From CAYLPT01 sp964385645 (GTDB lineage Bacteria > Armatimonadota > Hebobacteria > Hebobacterales > Hebobacteraceae), in the NCBI GenBank assembly GCA_964385645.1, contig CAYLPT010000032.1, positions 1 to 5,531 on the forward strand: a stretch of 5,531 bases of DNA, read 5' to 3'. Below the pieces are notes generated by a model, which had not been told where the DNA came from, did not search any database, and saw nothing but the letters and a program-made list of their open reading frames with translations. Shown here in pieces: positions 1 through 5,531 of this stretch (the stretch's first letter is position 1; every line of letters starts with the position of its first letter). The translations under genes and the position numbers were made by a program.

Positions 1-276
1 CTTCGCCGCACGGACGCCCGCAGGCAGGCTTCCCATACGGCTAGTTCGTTAGCGTTCTCCCCTCACCCCTACGAACCTCAGGGTTCCGGGACAGCTAGCT
101 GTTCTTTCGCCCAAGCCGCCCTGCTAGCCCGGGCGGGAGGACGTCGCCGCTACTTACGCGGCGAGTGCCAGACAGTTCGTGCTGTTGGCAGTTGTATGGC
201 TGCGCGTTTTGTCGAGACCACGCAACTCGGCTCGCGCTCTGCGACTCCCAGACCACCGTCGAATCCGTTCGCCCCC
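1..276 (-). ncRNA. ssrA: tmRNA (transfer-messenger RNA), 3' part beyond the window
   Basis: This RNA rescues ribosomes stalled on mRNAs lacking a stop codon: with SmpB it enters the ribosome like alanyl-tRNA and then supplies a short frame encoding a degradation tag. Reading the minus strand from about 276, the 5' end is GGGGGCGAACGGATTCGACG, the highly conserved tmRNA start of the tRNA-like domain. A PK1-like pseudoknot follows (stem CGAG 229-226 with CTCG 216-213; loop TGCGT 224-220 with ACGCG 207-203). Next come the tag frame, a hairpin around its stop codon, and a PK2-like element (CCGCCC 136-131 with GGGCGG 121-116; loop GCTAGC 128-123 with GCTAGC 99-94). The last ~45 nt (CTAGCC, then GGAAGCCTGCCTGCGGGC) resemble the PK4 region of known tmRNAs. 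The T arm, acceptor 3' strand and CCA lie left of position 1; roughly 80-100 nt are missing if the length is typical. It looks like a one-piece tmRNA. The exact 5' end is uncertain by 1-2 nt. Confidence 0.95.
154..189 (-). other. tmRNA tag reading frame, peptide ANSTNCLALAA
   Basis: This is the messenger part of the tmRNA. The resume codon is GCC (189-187), giving Ala-Asn-Ser-Thr-Asn-Cys-Leu-Ala-Leu-Ala-Ala and then UAA (156-154). An AN start and an ALAA end are the usual ends of bacterial tags; ALAA is the signal read by ClpXP and related proteases. The stop codon sits in the 7-nt loop of a perfect 6-bp hairpin (CGCCGC 163-158 with GCGGCG 150-145), the normal arrangement of helix 5. The frame has no start codon or ribosome binding site, as expected, because ribosomes switch onto it. 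The cysteine in the middle is less usual than the acidic and aromatic residues seen in many tags. Confidence 0.93.
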
Positions 277-294
277 ACGGTGTCTGCCACCAGC

Positions 295-323
295 ATTGTA
301 CCCCATCCCAGCCCCCAGATCAA
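295..323 (-). promoter_or_regulatory. sigma70-type promoter of the tmRNA gene
   Basis: On the minus strand, a -35 box TTGATC (323-318) and a -10 box TACAAT (300-295; 5 of 6 to TATAAT) are separated by exactly 17 nt. The -10 box ends 18 nt before the mature tmRNA 5' end. Transcription would therefore begin near 287-289 and leave a leader of about a dozen nt, to be removed by RNase P as in other tmRNA precursors. AT-rich boxes are rare in this GC-rich stretch, which strengthens the call. It suggests the tmRNA is transcribed independently of the reductase gene upstream. Confidence 0.75.
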
Positions 324-359
324 GCGCTCTCGCCGCCCCCGTGGTGCGTTTCTTTCCCC

Positions 360-378
360 GGGGCGCGCTCGGCGCCCC
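360..378 (-). terminator. GC hairpin after the reductase gene, possible terminator without U-tract
   Basis: A perfect 7-bp stem (GGGGCGC with GCGCCCC) closes a 5-nt loop, beginning 6 nt after the reductase stop codon and ending before the tmRNA promoter. The position suits a transcription terminator or 3' end stabiliser. However, the minus-strand sequence after the stem is GGGGAAAGAAACG, with no run of U, so it is not a classic intrinsic terminator. It could also be chance pairing in GC-rich DNA. Confidence 0.35.
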
Positions 379-384
379 CGCCGC

Positions 385-1434
385 TCACTCCTCCTCCAGC
401 CCCGGCACCGTCCGGAAGTACGCCACGGCCTCCCTCACGAGCTCCGGGATGGGGAGCTGATAGGGGCACTTCGGCAGGCACTCGCCGCACTCCGTGCAGT
501 GGGCGGCGGAGGCGATGGCCTCCCGCGCGCCCCACTCCTTCCACCGCTCGACGCCCATGCGGCGGATGACCGAGCGCCCGTGCAGCAGCATGCTGATCTG
601 CACCCCATTCGGGCAGGGCTCGCAGTAGCGGCAGCGCCGGCAGGTGCGCCGGTCCAGCTCTGACCGCATGGCCTCGAGCTGTTCCCGCTCCCCCGGGCTC
701 AGGGTAGGCTCGCCCACGCCGGCCGCGACATCCTCCTCCACCTCCTCCGGGGTGGCCATGCCGGGGATGGCGCAGGTGATCGGCTGGGTCAGGCACCACT
801 TGATGGCGAGCGGGGCATGGCTGAAGTTCCCCCCACCCACGGGCTTCATGGCGATGATGCCCACGTCCCGCGCGGCGCACAGCGGGACCAAGGTGTCAAG
901 GATATCGTCCTCCACGAGGTTGAAGGGCACCTGCACCGTGGCGAACTCGTCGCACTCCTCGACCGCCTGGGCGAGGGTCTCGCGGCGATGGCCGGTGATG
1001 CCGATGTGCGCGATCTTGCCCTCGTCGCGGGCGCGCCGCAGCCCCTCGAGTGCGCCCCCGGGGGCGACCGCCGCGGCGAGCTGCTCTTCGTCGTTCACGC
1101 CATGGAGCTGATACAGCTCGATCCGATCCCGGCGCAGCTTGTCGAGGGAGGTGCACACGTCCTCGTAGATGGCATCTGCGCTCCGCCGGCCTGACTTGCT
1201 GGCGACGATGTAGTCGCGCCCCTCCAGCGCGCGGCCGATGCGCTCCTCCGAGTTCGTATACCCGCGCGCGGTGTCGAAGAAGTTCACGCCCAGGTCGTGG
1301 GCGCGGCGCACGGCCGCGAGCGCGACCTCCTCCGACTGGATCTGGATGGGTATGCCGCCGAAGCCGATGACCGTGACCTCGAGGTTCGTCCGCCCCAGCC
1401 GCCGGCGAGGGAGTGCAGGGTCTCGGGAAGCCAT
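385..1434 (-). CDS. aldo/keto reductase with C-terminal two-cluster 4Fe-4S domain
   Basis: The product (349 aa) is a cytoplasmic NAD(P)H-type oxidoreductase of the aldo/keto reductase superfamily with a ferredoxin-like extension. The barrel starts at about residue 10 (RRRLGRTNLEVTVIGFGG). All four catalytic residues of the family are recognisable: Asp54 (FFDTA), Tyr59 (RGYTNSEE), Lys80 (VASK) and His111 (LYQLHG). The tail carries CxxCxxCxxCP (Cys265, 268, 271, 274) and CxxCxxCxxxCP (Cys313, 316, 319, 323), separated by about 38 residues, enough for two 4Fe-4S clusters. Such fusions are common in anaerobes and uncultured bacteria; their substrates are mostly unknown, and the clusters suggest electron transfer to or from a partner. 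ATG at 1434 is chosen because the barrel motif follows shortly after. A GTG three codons upstream (1443) is also in frame. A longer open frame to 1863 only reads into the acetyltransferase gene. It lies 61 nt after that gene, probably in the same transcript. Confidence 0.93.
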   Translation of the reverse strand: MASRDPALPRRRLGRTNLEVTVIGFGGIPIQIQSEEVALAAVRRAHDLGVNFFDTARGYTNSEERIGRALEGRDYIVASKSGRRSADAIYEDVCTSLDKLRRDRIELYQLHGVNDEEQLAAAVAPGGALEGLRRARDEGKIAHIGITGHRRETLAQAVEECDEFATVQVPFNLVEDDILDTLVPLCAARDVGIIAMKPVGGGNFSHAPLAIKWCLTQPITCAIPGMATPEEVEEDVAAGVGEPTLSPGEREQLEAMRSELDRRTCRRCRYCEPCPNGVQISMLLHGRSVIRRMGVERWKEWGAREAIASAAHCTECGECLPKCPYQLPIPELVREAVAYFRTVPGLEEE

Positions 1435-1446
1435 GGGCAGCACAAT

Positions 1447-1451
1447 CTCCT
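1447..1451 (-). promoter_or_regulatory. ribosome binding site of the reductase gene (start ambiguous)
   Basis: AGGAG on the minus strand is the only good Shine-Dalgarno match before the reductase. It stands 12 nt before the ATG at 1434, longer than usual, and only 3 nt before an in-frame GTG at 1443, shorter than usual. Neither spacing is ideal, so the protein may be 349 or 352 residues. The choice does not affect any domain. Confidence 0.5.
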
Positions 1452-1495
1452 GTGGAGTCTCCCCCCTGACTTCGACGGCGCGCCCCGTCTCCTTG

Positions 1496-2731
1496 CTAGA
1501 AGCCGTCCACCTGTGAGTAGTGCGAGTGCAGGCAGGGGAAGAGTTGCGCGAGAGCCTGCGACGCGGCCTCCTCGCCCTCCAGCTCGCCGACCTCGCGCAG
1601 GGCGGCCGGATCGCTGAGGCCCAGCAGGAGCGCCGCAAGGCCTCCCGCGGTGAGCCGGACGACGGGCCCATCGCGCGCCTCGCCGATGGCCACGCCCGCC
1701 GGGCCGGCCTCCATGGTGACCTCCCCGGCCGGGGATTCGAGCCGGATGACCGCCGGGCGCGCCAGCCCGGCGGCGCGGCGCTCGACCTCAGGCACGAGGG
1801 CCCGCAGGAGCCCGGGCAGATCAAGGACCTGGGCCATGGCGCCCCGGTGGGTGATCCACTCACCGTAGGGCGCCAGCCGCGCTGTCAGCGGGTGGTCGGC
1901 GGGCAGGTTCAGCTCGATCCGCTGCGCCCCCGCCGCCCGCGCCCGCGCCACCAGGTCGTCGCAGAGGTCCGGCAGCGTCTCCTCGCGGCCGGGCAGCGCG
2001 CACGCCTCACCGATGCTCAGCGCGCCGCCAGTAACTATCGAGCGCTGTATCCCTCCATAGGCGATGATCTGGTCATTATCCAGCACTACGCTCCACTCAT
2101 CATCCAGCAGGCCGACCCAGGGCGAGCCGGCGGCCCAGCGCGGCCAGCGCTCCCAGTACTCGCGTGTGCGCTGGAGAGCTATCGGGTGCCGCGCGCAGGC
2201 CGCCCTGTAGATGTCCAGCAGCTCCGCTCGCGCAGGCGCGATGGGCAGGCGGACCACGGGCCAGCGCCCCGCGCCCAGGCGGGGGATGCCCTTCGCCGGC
2301 AGGCTGAGCAGGGACAAGCTGAGGCGCCCCCAGCCCAGCGGCGCATAGAAGTCGGGCACCCCGGTGTTGAGCAGGCAGACGTGCGCGCCCGCGCCCCGCA
2401 TCCACTCCAGAGCCGCGCGCAACACCAGGTGCCCGAGGCCGCGGCGACGATGGCGCTCATCGGTGACAACCGAGGAGACCCCGATCATGTCGAGCACGGC
2501 GGCGCCGACGCGGATCGGCCGGTAGTGCAGCCGCGCGTGGCTCGCCAGCGCGCCGCCCACGAAGGCCCCGAAGATGCGCCCGCGGTCGCGCCAGGGGTCC
2601 GCGACCGCCATCGCCTCGTGGCTGGACCGGGGGACCTCGGGCCAGGTGCGGCAGACGAGGTCGAGGGCCGCCGGCAGATCGCCGTCGGCGAGGGGACGGA
2701 CGCTGCACTCGGCGGGGGCGGGCCGGCTCAT
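1496..2731 (-). CDS. Eis-like GNAT family N-acetyltransferase
   Basis: The product (411 aa) should transfer an acetyl group from acetyl-CoA to an amine; the substrate cannot be told. The N-terminal GNAT domain (about 8-140) has the acetyl-CoA pyrophosphate loop RRRGLG (95-100) after the strand GVSSVVTDERH. A middle region (about 150-295) fits the second GNAT-like domain of the Eis family, and the C-terminal part (about 300-411) fits its sterol-carrier-like domain, ending LFP...YSQVDGF. In mycobacterial Eis, a tyrosine acts as general acid and the carboxylate of the terminal Phe as general base; here Tyr129 (PDFYAPLGWG) and the C-terminal Phe411 occupy the matching places. The length is close to Eis (about 400 aa). 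The ATG overlaps the stop of the zinc-ribbon gene (ATGA) and has no clear Shine-Dalgarno sequence, so translation is probably coupled. The open frame extends upstream to 2833, but only through the neighbour's coding sequence. Eis enzymes acetylate aminoglycosides and some proteins or polyamines; resistance cannot be inferred here. Confidence 0.88.
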   Translation of the reverse strand: MSRPAPAECSVRPLADGDLPAALDLVCRTWPEVPRSSHEAMAVADPWRDRGRIFGAFVGGALASHARLHYRPIRVGAAVLDMIGVSSVVTDERHRRRGLGHLVLRAALEWMRGAGAHVCLLNTGVPDFYAPLGWGRLSLSLLSLPAKGIPRLGAGRWPVVRLPIAPARAELLDIYRAACARHPIALQRTREYWERWPRWAAGSPWVGLLDDEWSVVLDNDQIIAYGGIQRSIVTGGALSIGEACALPGREETLPDLCDDLVARARAAGAQRIELNLPADHPLTARLAPYGEWITHRGAMAQVLDLPGLLRALVPEVERRAAGLARPAVIRLESPAGEVTMEAGPAGVAIGEARDGPVVRLTAGGLAALLLGLSDPAALREVGELEGEEAASQALAQLFPCLHSHYSQVDGF

Positions 2732-2979
2732 GCGCCCGGGATGCGCTTCGGGTGGCAGAGCGCCTCCGCCTTGGCGGACAGGCGACCGCAGTGCTGGCAC
2801 TGGAACTTCAGGTGCTCGATCTGGGGATAGCACATATGGCGGGGATCATCGGTCCGGGCGCCGCAGTACTCACACGAGTAGGGCTGCACGGGGGCGAAGG
2901 GCCGGCAGAGGTGCCCGGTCGGCGTGGTGACGGCGCCGCAGGTTGGGCAGATGGTGGCGTCGGCCGGAGCTTCGGTCAC
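2728..2979 (-). CDS. small protein of three tandem 25-residue zinc-ribbon-like repeats
   Basis: I do not recognise a named family. The 83-residue product is almost entirely three repeats of exactly 25 residues, each CxxCG-x10-CxP: Cys11/14/25, Cys36/39/50 and Cys61/64/75. Repeats 1 and 2 have His two residues before the last Cys (His23, His48), suggesting C2-H-C zinc sites. Repeat 3 lacks that His (Ala73) but has His76 just after Cys75. There is no signal peptide or membrane segment, so it is probably a cytoplasmic metal-binding protein; structural, protein-binding or nucleic-acid roles are all possible. The start is GTG at 2979, five nt after a perfect AGGAGG. A longer open frame to 3159 would overlap the sugar-nucleotide gene and is not credible. 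The gene follows that gene by 47 nt and overlaps the acetyltransferase start by 4 nt, so the two are probably made together and may act together. Confidence 0.82.
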   Translation of the reverse strand: MTEAPADATICPTCGAVTTPTGHLCRPFAPVQPYSCEYCGARTDDPRHMCYPQIEHLKFQCQHCGRLSAKAEALCHPKRIPGA

Positions 2980-2984
2980 ATGGG

Positions 2985-2990
2985 CCTCCT
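2985..2990 (-). promoter_or_regulatory. strong ribosome binding site deciding the zinc-ribbon gene start
   Basis: A consensus AGGAGG on the minus strand is followed by CCCAT and GTG, a 5-nt spacing that supports GTG at 2979. An ATG lies one frame off at 2981-2979, but its next codon is TGA, so it would encode nothing. The site is far stronger than anything before the acetyltransferase and may drive translation of both genes through the ATGA junction. Confidence 0.75.
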
Positions 2991-3026
2991 GTTGGCCTGA
3001 GAGATGGGGGCGGCGGGCGAGCTGAT

Positions 3027-5531
3027 TCACAGCCCCTCCTGCAGCTCCTGGATGCGGGCGGCGAAGCGGCCGGCGAGGTCTTGGGCGGCCTGGAGGTCGG
3101 CGCTCTCGGCCCGCACGTGGAACAGCGGCCCCGACACATCGGGGAGCACGAGTACCCACCCCTCATCGAGCATGATCTTGATCCCGTCGAGCTGCTCGCT
3201 CCGCAGCCCCCGGGTGTCCTCGTGCAGCCGCCTCATCACCATGCCCTTGCGCTCCCACGGGCACTCCACGCTCAGGTCCACCCGGTGGTAGTGGGGCACG
3301 CCGGCGGCCACCTCACTGAGGCGCTTCCCCCGCAGCGCGAGCAGCTCGATCAGCTTGCCCAGCGCCAGCATGGCGTCGAAGGCCGGCAGGAAGCGGGGGA
3401 AGATGAACCCGCCGTCGGTGTCGCCGGCGAAGGCGAGGTCCCGCTCGGCGCCAGCGCGCTCCATCAGGGAGCGGGCGTCGGCCTTGGTGCGCTCACAGGT
3501 GGCGCCGTAGCGGGCGCACACCTCCTCGACACCGGAGGTGGCGCTGAAGGGTACCGCGATGCGCTGTCCCTGTCCCCCCTCCTGGAGCACGAGGTCCACG
3601 TAGGCGAGCAGCAGGTCGTCGCCCACCAGCGGGGCGCCCTCCTCGTCCACCGCGGAGAAGCGCTCGCCGTGGCTGCCCACGACGACGCCGAGGTCGCTGT
3701 GCAGCGCGCGCACCACCTCGCCGATCTCACGCACGGCATCCTGGCGGCCGGCCCAGCGCTCCTGCGAGCGGGTGGGGTCAATGAAGGCGTTGAGGGCCGT
3801 GGAATCACAGCCCAGTCGGCCCAGCACCGGCGGCATGAGCAGGCAGAGCGCGCCATAGGAGTAGTCTATCACCACCCGGGGGCCCCAGCGCCGGATCGCC
3901 GCCGCGTCCACAAAGTTCAGGAAGTCCTCGGTATAGTACTCCATGGTGCGGCCCAGGAACTCGAGGCTGCCTACCGAGTCCAGCGGCACGCGGCGGAAAT
4001 CCTCCCGGAAGAAGATGCTCTCCACCTTGCGCTCGGCGGTGCGGTCGAGGTTCTTGCCCGTGCCGTCGAAGAACTCGACCAGGGTCTGAGTGGGGTCGGA
4101 GGGCGACACGGCAACATGCAGGCCGCCCGCGGCGCCCGAGATGTGGGCCATGTGCCTCGCCACCGCGCCCGGCATGATCCGCAGGTCCAGCACGTTGGCG
4201 CCCACTGACATCAGCCCGGCGATCATCGCCCGCTTGGTCATCCGGGAGACGTGGTGGGAGTCCCGGGAGGTGATCACCTGGGCCCCGGCCTCCAGGTAGG
4301 CGCCGAAGGCCGCGCCCAGGCGGGCCGAGAATTCAGGGGTGAGCTCGATGTTCGCCAGCCCCGTCACCCCACTGGCCCCGAACAGCGTACCAGGCCACTT
4401 GGTGCCCCAGATCAGGCTCATGGTGACCTTGGCGCCCCGCTCCGTTACCTTGTTCGGGTAGAGCAGGATGTGGGGCATGATAGTGCTGCCCTCCTCGAGC
4501 AGGCACCGGTCGCCGACCACCGCGCCCTCGCCGATGCTGACGTGGCGCTTCGCCACCACGTTCCGGCATACCGTTGCGGCCTGCACGCGGCAGCCGTGCC
4601 CCAGGTAGGCGCCGCTCCACACCACCGAGTGCTCGACCACGGCGCCGGCCTCGAGGACGCAGTTGTCTCCCACGATCGAGAGCGGGCCCACCTGCGCCCC
4701 TTCTCCGATGGTGCATCCGTGCCCGATGAGCACCGGCGGCTCGAGCTGGGCGCTCGGGTGCACCCGGGTGTCCTCCCCCACCCACACGCCCGGGGCGATC
4801 TCCTCCCCCGGCAGGCTCACCGCCACCTCCCCCTGCAGGCAGGCCTGGTTGGCGCGCCGATATTCCCCCAGGTTGCCGATGTCCGTCCAGTACCCCTCCG
4901 CGATGTAGCCGCACAGCAGCTTGCCCTCCGCGAGCAGCACCGGGAAGAGGTCTCGGCTGAAGTCGAAGGGCCGCTCGGGGTTCACGCGCTCGAGGACCTC
5001 CGGCTCCAGTATGTAGACGCCAGTGTTCACGGTGTCGGAGAAGACCTCGCCCGCGCTGGGCTTCTCGAGGAAGTGCTGGACCGTCCCCTGCTCATCCACG
5101 ATCACCACGCCGTACTCGAGGGGGTTCGCGACGCGGGTGAGCACGAGCGTGCCCACCGCGCCCCGCGCCCGGTGGAACGCAATCGCCCCCCGCAGGTCGA
5201 AGTCGGTCAGGGCGTCGCCGCTCACCACCAGGAAGGTGCCCCGGAGCCGGTCCATCAGCCGGCGCACGCTGCCGGCGGTGCCCAGGGGCACGTCCTCCAC
5301 CGCGTACTCGAGCCGGATGCCGAAGTCCGCGCCATCGCCGAAGTAGCTCTCCACCTCGTCGGCCAGGTAGTGAAGGGTGGCGAACGCCTCGCAGATGCCC
5401 TGGTGTCGCAGGAGCGCGAGGATGTGCTCCATGATGGGCCGGTTGGCCACCGGGGCCATGGGCTTGGGCAGGTCGCAGGTCAGCGGCCGCAGCCGCGCCC
5501 CCTCCCCACCCGCCATGATGACCGCCTGCAC
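3027..5531 (-). CDS. mannose-1-phosphate guanylyltransferase-type nucleotidyltransferase fused to phosphomannomutase-like domain
   Basis: The 834-residue product belongs to a known fusion type annotated as mannose-1-phosphate guanylyltransferase, expected to make an NDP-sugar (GDP-mannose or similar) for glycan synthesis in the cytoplasm. The N-terminal Rossmann-type transferase (about 1-235) has GGEGARLRPLT (8-18), Lys23 in PKP, GTAG (84-87), the metal-site Asp106 (VSGD), EKP (156-158) and Asp217 (YWTDIGN). Hexapeptide repeats of a left-handed beta-helix follow (about 245-360). Residues 380-834 follow the phosphohexomutase domain order, from FGASGVTG (384-391) onward. The mutase motifs are degenerate: the phosphoserine loop reads VSPSDP (475-480) rather than TASHNP, the metal loop GSHGER (619-624) rather than DGDxDR, the sugar loop GDTDGG (703-708) rather than GExSGH, and the phosphate loop PDVSGP (797-802). 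The mutase activity is therefore doubtful, whereas the transferase looks intact. The GTG start is the last base triplet of the window; MQAVIMAGG fits family N-termini, so the protein is probably complete, but its ribosome binding site is outside. The nucleotide and sugar specificity cannot be read from sequence. Confidence 0.9.
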   Translation of the reverse strand: MQAVIMAGGEGARLRPLTCDLPKPMAPVANRPIMEHILALLRHQGICEAFATLHYLADEVESYFGDGADFGIRLEYAVEDVPLGTAGSVRRLMDRLRGTFLVVSGDALTDFDLRGAIAFHRARGAVGTLVLTRVANPLEYGVVIVDEQGTVQHFLEKPSAGEVFSDTVNTGVYILEPEVLERVNPERPFDFSRDLFPVLLAEGKLLCGYIAEGYWTDIGNLGEYRRANQACLQGEVAVSLPGEEIAPGVWVGEDTRVHPSAQLEPPVLIGHGCTIGEGAQVGPLSIVGDNCVLEAGAVVEHSVVWSGAYLGHGCRVQAATVCRNVVAKRHVSIGEGAVVGDRCLLEEGSTIMPHILLYPNKVTERGAKVTMSLIWGTKWPGTLFGASGVTGLANIELTPEFSARLGAAFGAYLEAGAQVITSRDSHHVSRMTKRAMIAGLMSVGANVLDLRIMPGAVARHMAHISGAAGGLHVAVSPSDPTQTLVEFFDGTGKNLDRTAERKVESIFFREDFRRVPLDSVGSLEFLGRTMEYYTEDFLNFVDAAAIRRWGPRVVIDYSYGALCLLMPPVLGRLGCDSTALNAFIDPTRSQERWAGRQDAVREIGEVVRALHSDLGVVVGSHGERFSAVDEEGAPLVGDDLLLAYVDLVLQEGGQGQRIAVPFSATSGVEEVCARYGATCERTKADARSLMERAGAERDLAFAGDTDGGFIFPRFLPAFDAMLALGKLIELLALRGKRLSEVAAGVPHYHRVDLSVECPWERKGMVMRRLHEDTRGLRSEQLDGIKIMLDEGWVLVLPDVSGPLFHVRAESADLQAAQDLAGRFAARIQELQEGL

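Noticed and set aside
94..128. Two GCTAGC palindromes as a possible inverted repeat or protein-binding site
   Set aside because: Both lie inside the tmRNA at places that pair in a PK2-like pseudoknot, which explains them better.
165..663. Overlapping plus-strand open frames of 93 to 155 codons at the left end
   Set aside because: They lie over the tmRNA and its promoter or antisense to the reductase, have low-complexity Pro/Arg/Ala-rich products and show no domain or ribosome binding site.
385..1863. 492-codon version of the reductase
   Set aside because: The first 143 residues are an out-of-frame reading of the acetyltransferase gene, Ser/Arg-rich, and unlike any reductase extension.
1520..2830. 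Plus-strand open frame of 436 codons opposite the acetyltransferase
   Set aside because: It is the antisense shadow of a recognisable GNAT gene in GC-rich DNA; the product is rich in Arg, Gln and Pro with no family resemblance.
1496..2833. 445-codon version of the acetyltransferase
   Set aside because: The extra 34 residues overlap the zinc-ribbon gene in another frame, while the ATG at 2731 forms a typical ATGA junction.
2728..3159. 143-codon version of the zinc-ribbon protein
   Set aside because: The added N-terminus is Arg/Pro-rich and overlaps the end of the sugar-nucleotide gene; GTG at 2979 has a perfect AGGAGG at good spacing.
2943..4208. Plus-strand open frame of 421 codons opposite the mutase region
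   Set aside because: The minus strand carries a recognisable domain across the same stretch; the plus-strand product is His/Ala/Gly-rich with no motif, typical of an antisense shadow.
1..5531. Search for CRISPR repeats, insertion sequences, att sites, toxin-antitoxin pairs or phage genes
   Set aside because: No direct repeats, transposase motifs or integrase were seen. tmRNA genes are common integration sites, but the 3' end where att sites lie is outside the window.

Overview
This is a GC-rich bacterial chromosomal window in which every supported gene lies on the minus strand. In transcription order (right to left) it holds: a bifunctional-type sugar-nucleotide enzyme fusing a nucleotidyltransferase, a hexapeptide beta-helix and a phosphomannomutase-like module (3027-5531); a small three-repeat zinc-ribbon protein (2728-2979); an Eis-like GNAT acetyltransferase overlapping it by 4 bases (1496-2731); an aldo/keto reductase with a two-cluster ferredoxin-like tail (385-1434); and, from its own promoter, a tmRNA (ssrA) whose 3' part runs off the left edge (1-276).

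The left 384 bases have no protein gene but are not empty. On the minus strand they contain a tmRNA 5' end with the invariant GGATTCGAC element, a PK1-like pseudoknot, a tag reading frame encoding ANSTNCLALAA followed by UAA in a hairpin loop, further pseudoknot-forming sequence and a PK4-like segment. A sigma70-type promoter with a 17-nt spacer stands just upstream, and a GC-rich hairpin separates it from the reductase gene. The tmRNA shows the host is a bacterium.

The four protein genes are closely packed: gaps of 47 nt and 61 nt, plus one ATGA overlap. They may form one transcript. The first gene points to activated-sugar supply for glycans or envelope. The other three (zinc ribbon, acetyltransferase, Fe-S reductase) have no obvious link to sugars and no assignable substrate. 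The strong GC bias, the fused ManC/mutase type, the Eis-like enzyme and the Fe-S reductase fit several GC-rich or uncultivated phyla. I cannot name the phylum from the sequence.

The most notable points are the degenerate catalytic motifs in the mutase half of the fusion protein, the exact 25-residue periodicity and altered third repeat of the zinc-ribbon protein, and the tmRNA with its cysteine-containing tag. I see no mobile element, CRISPR array or clear novel defence system.
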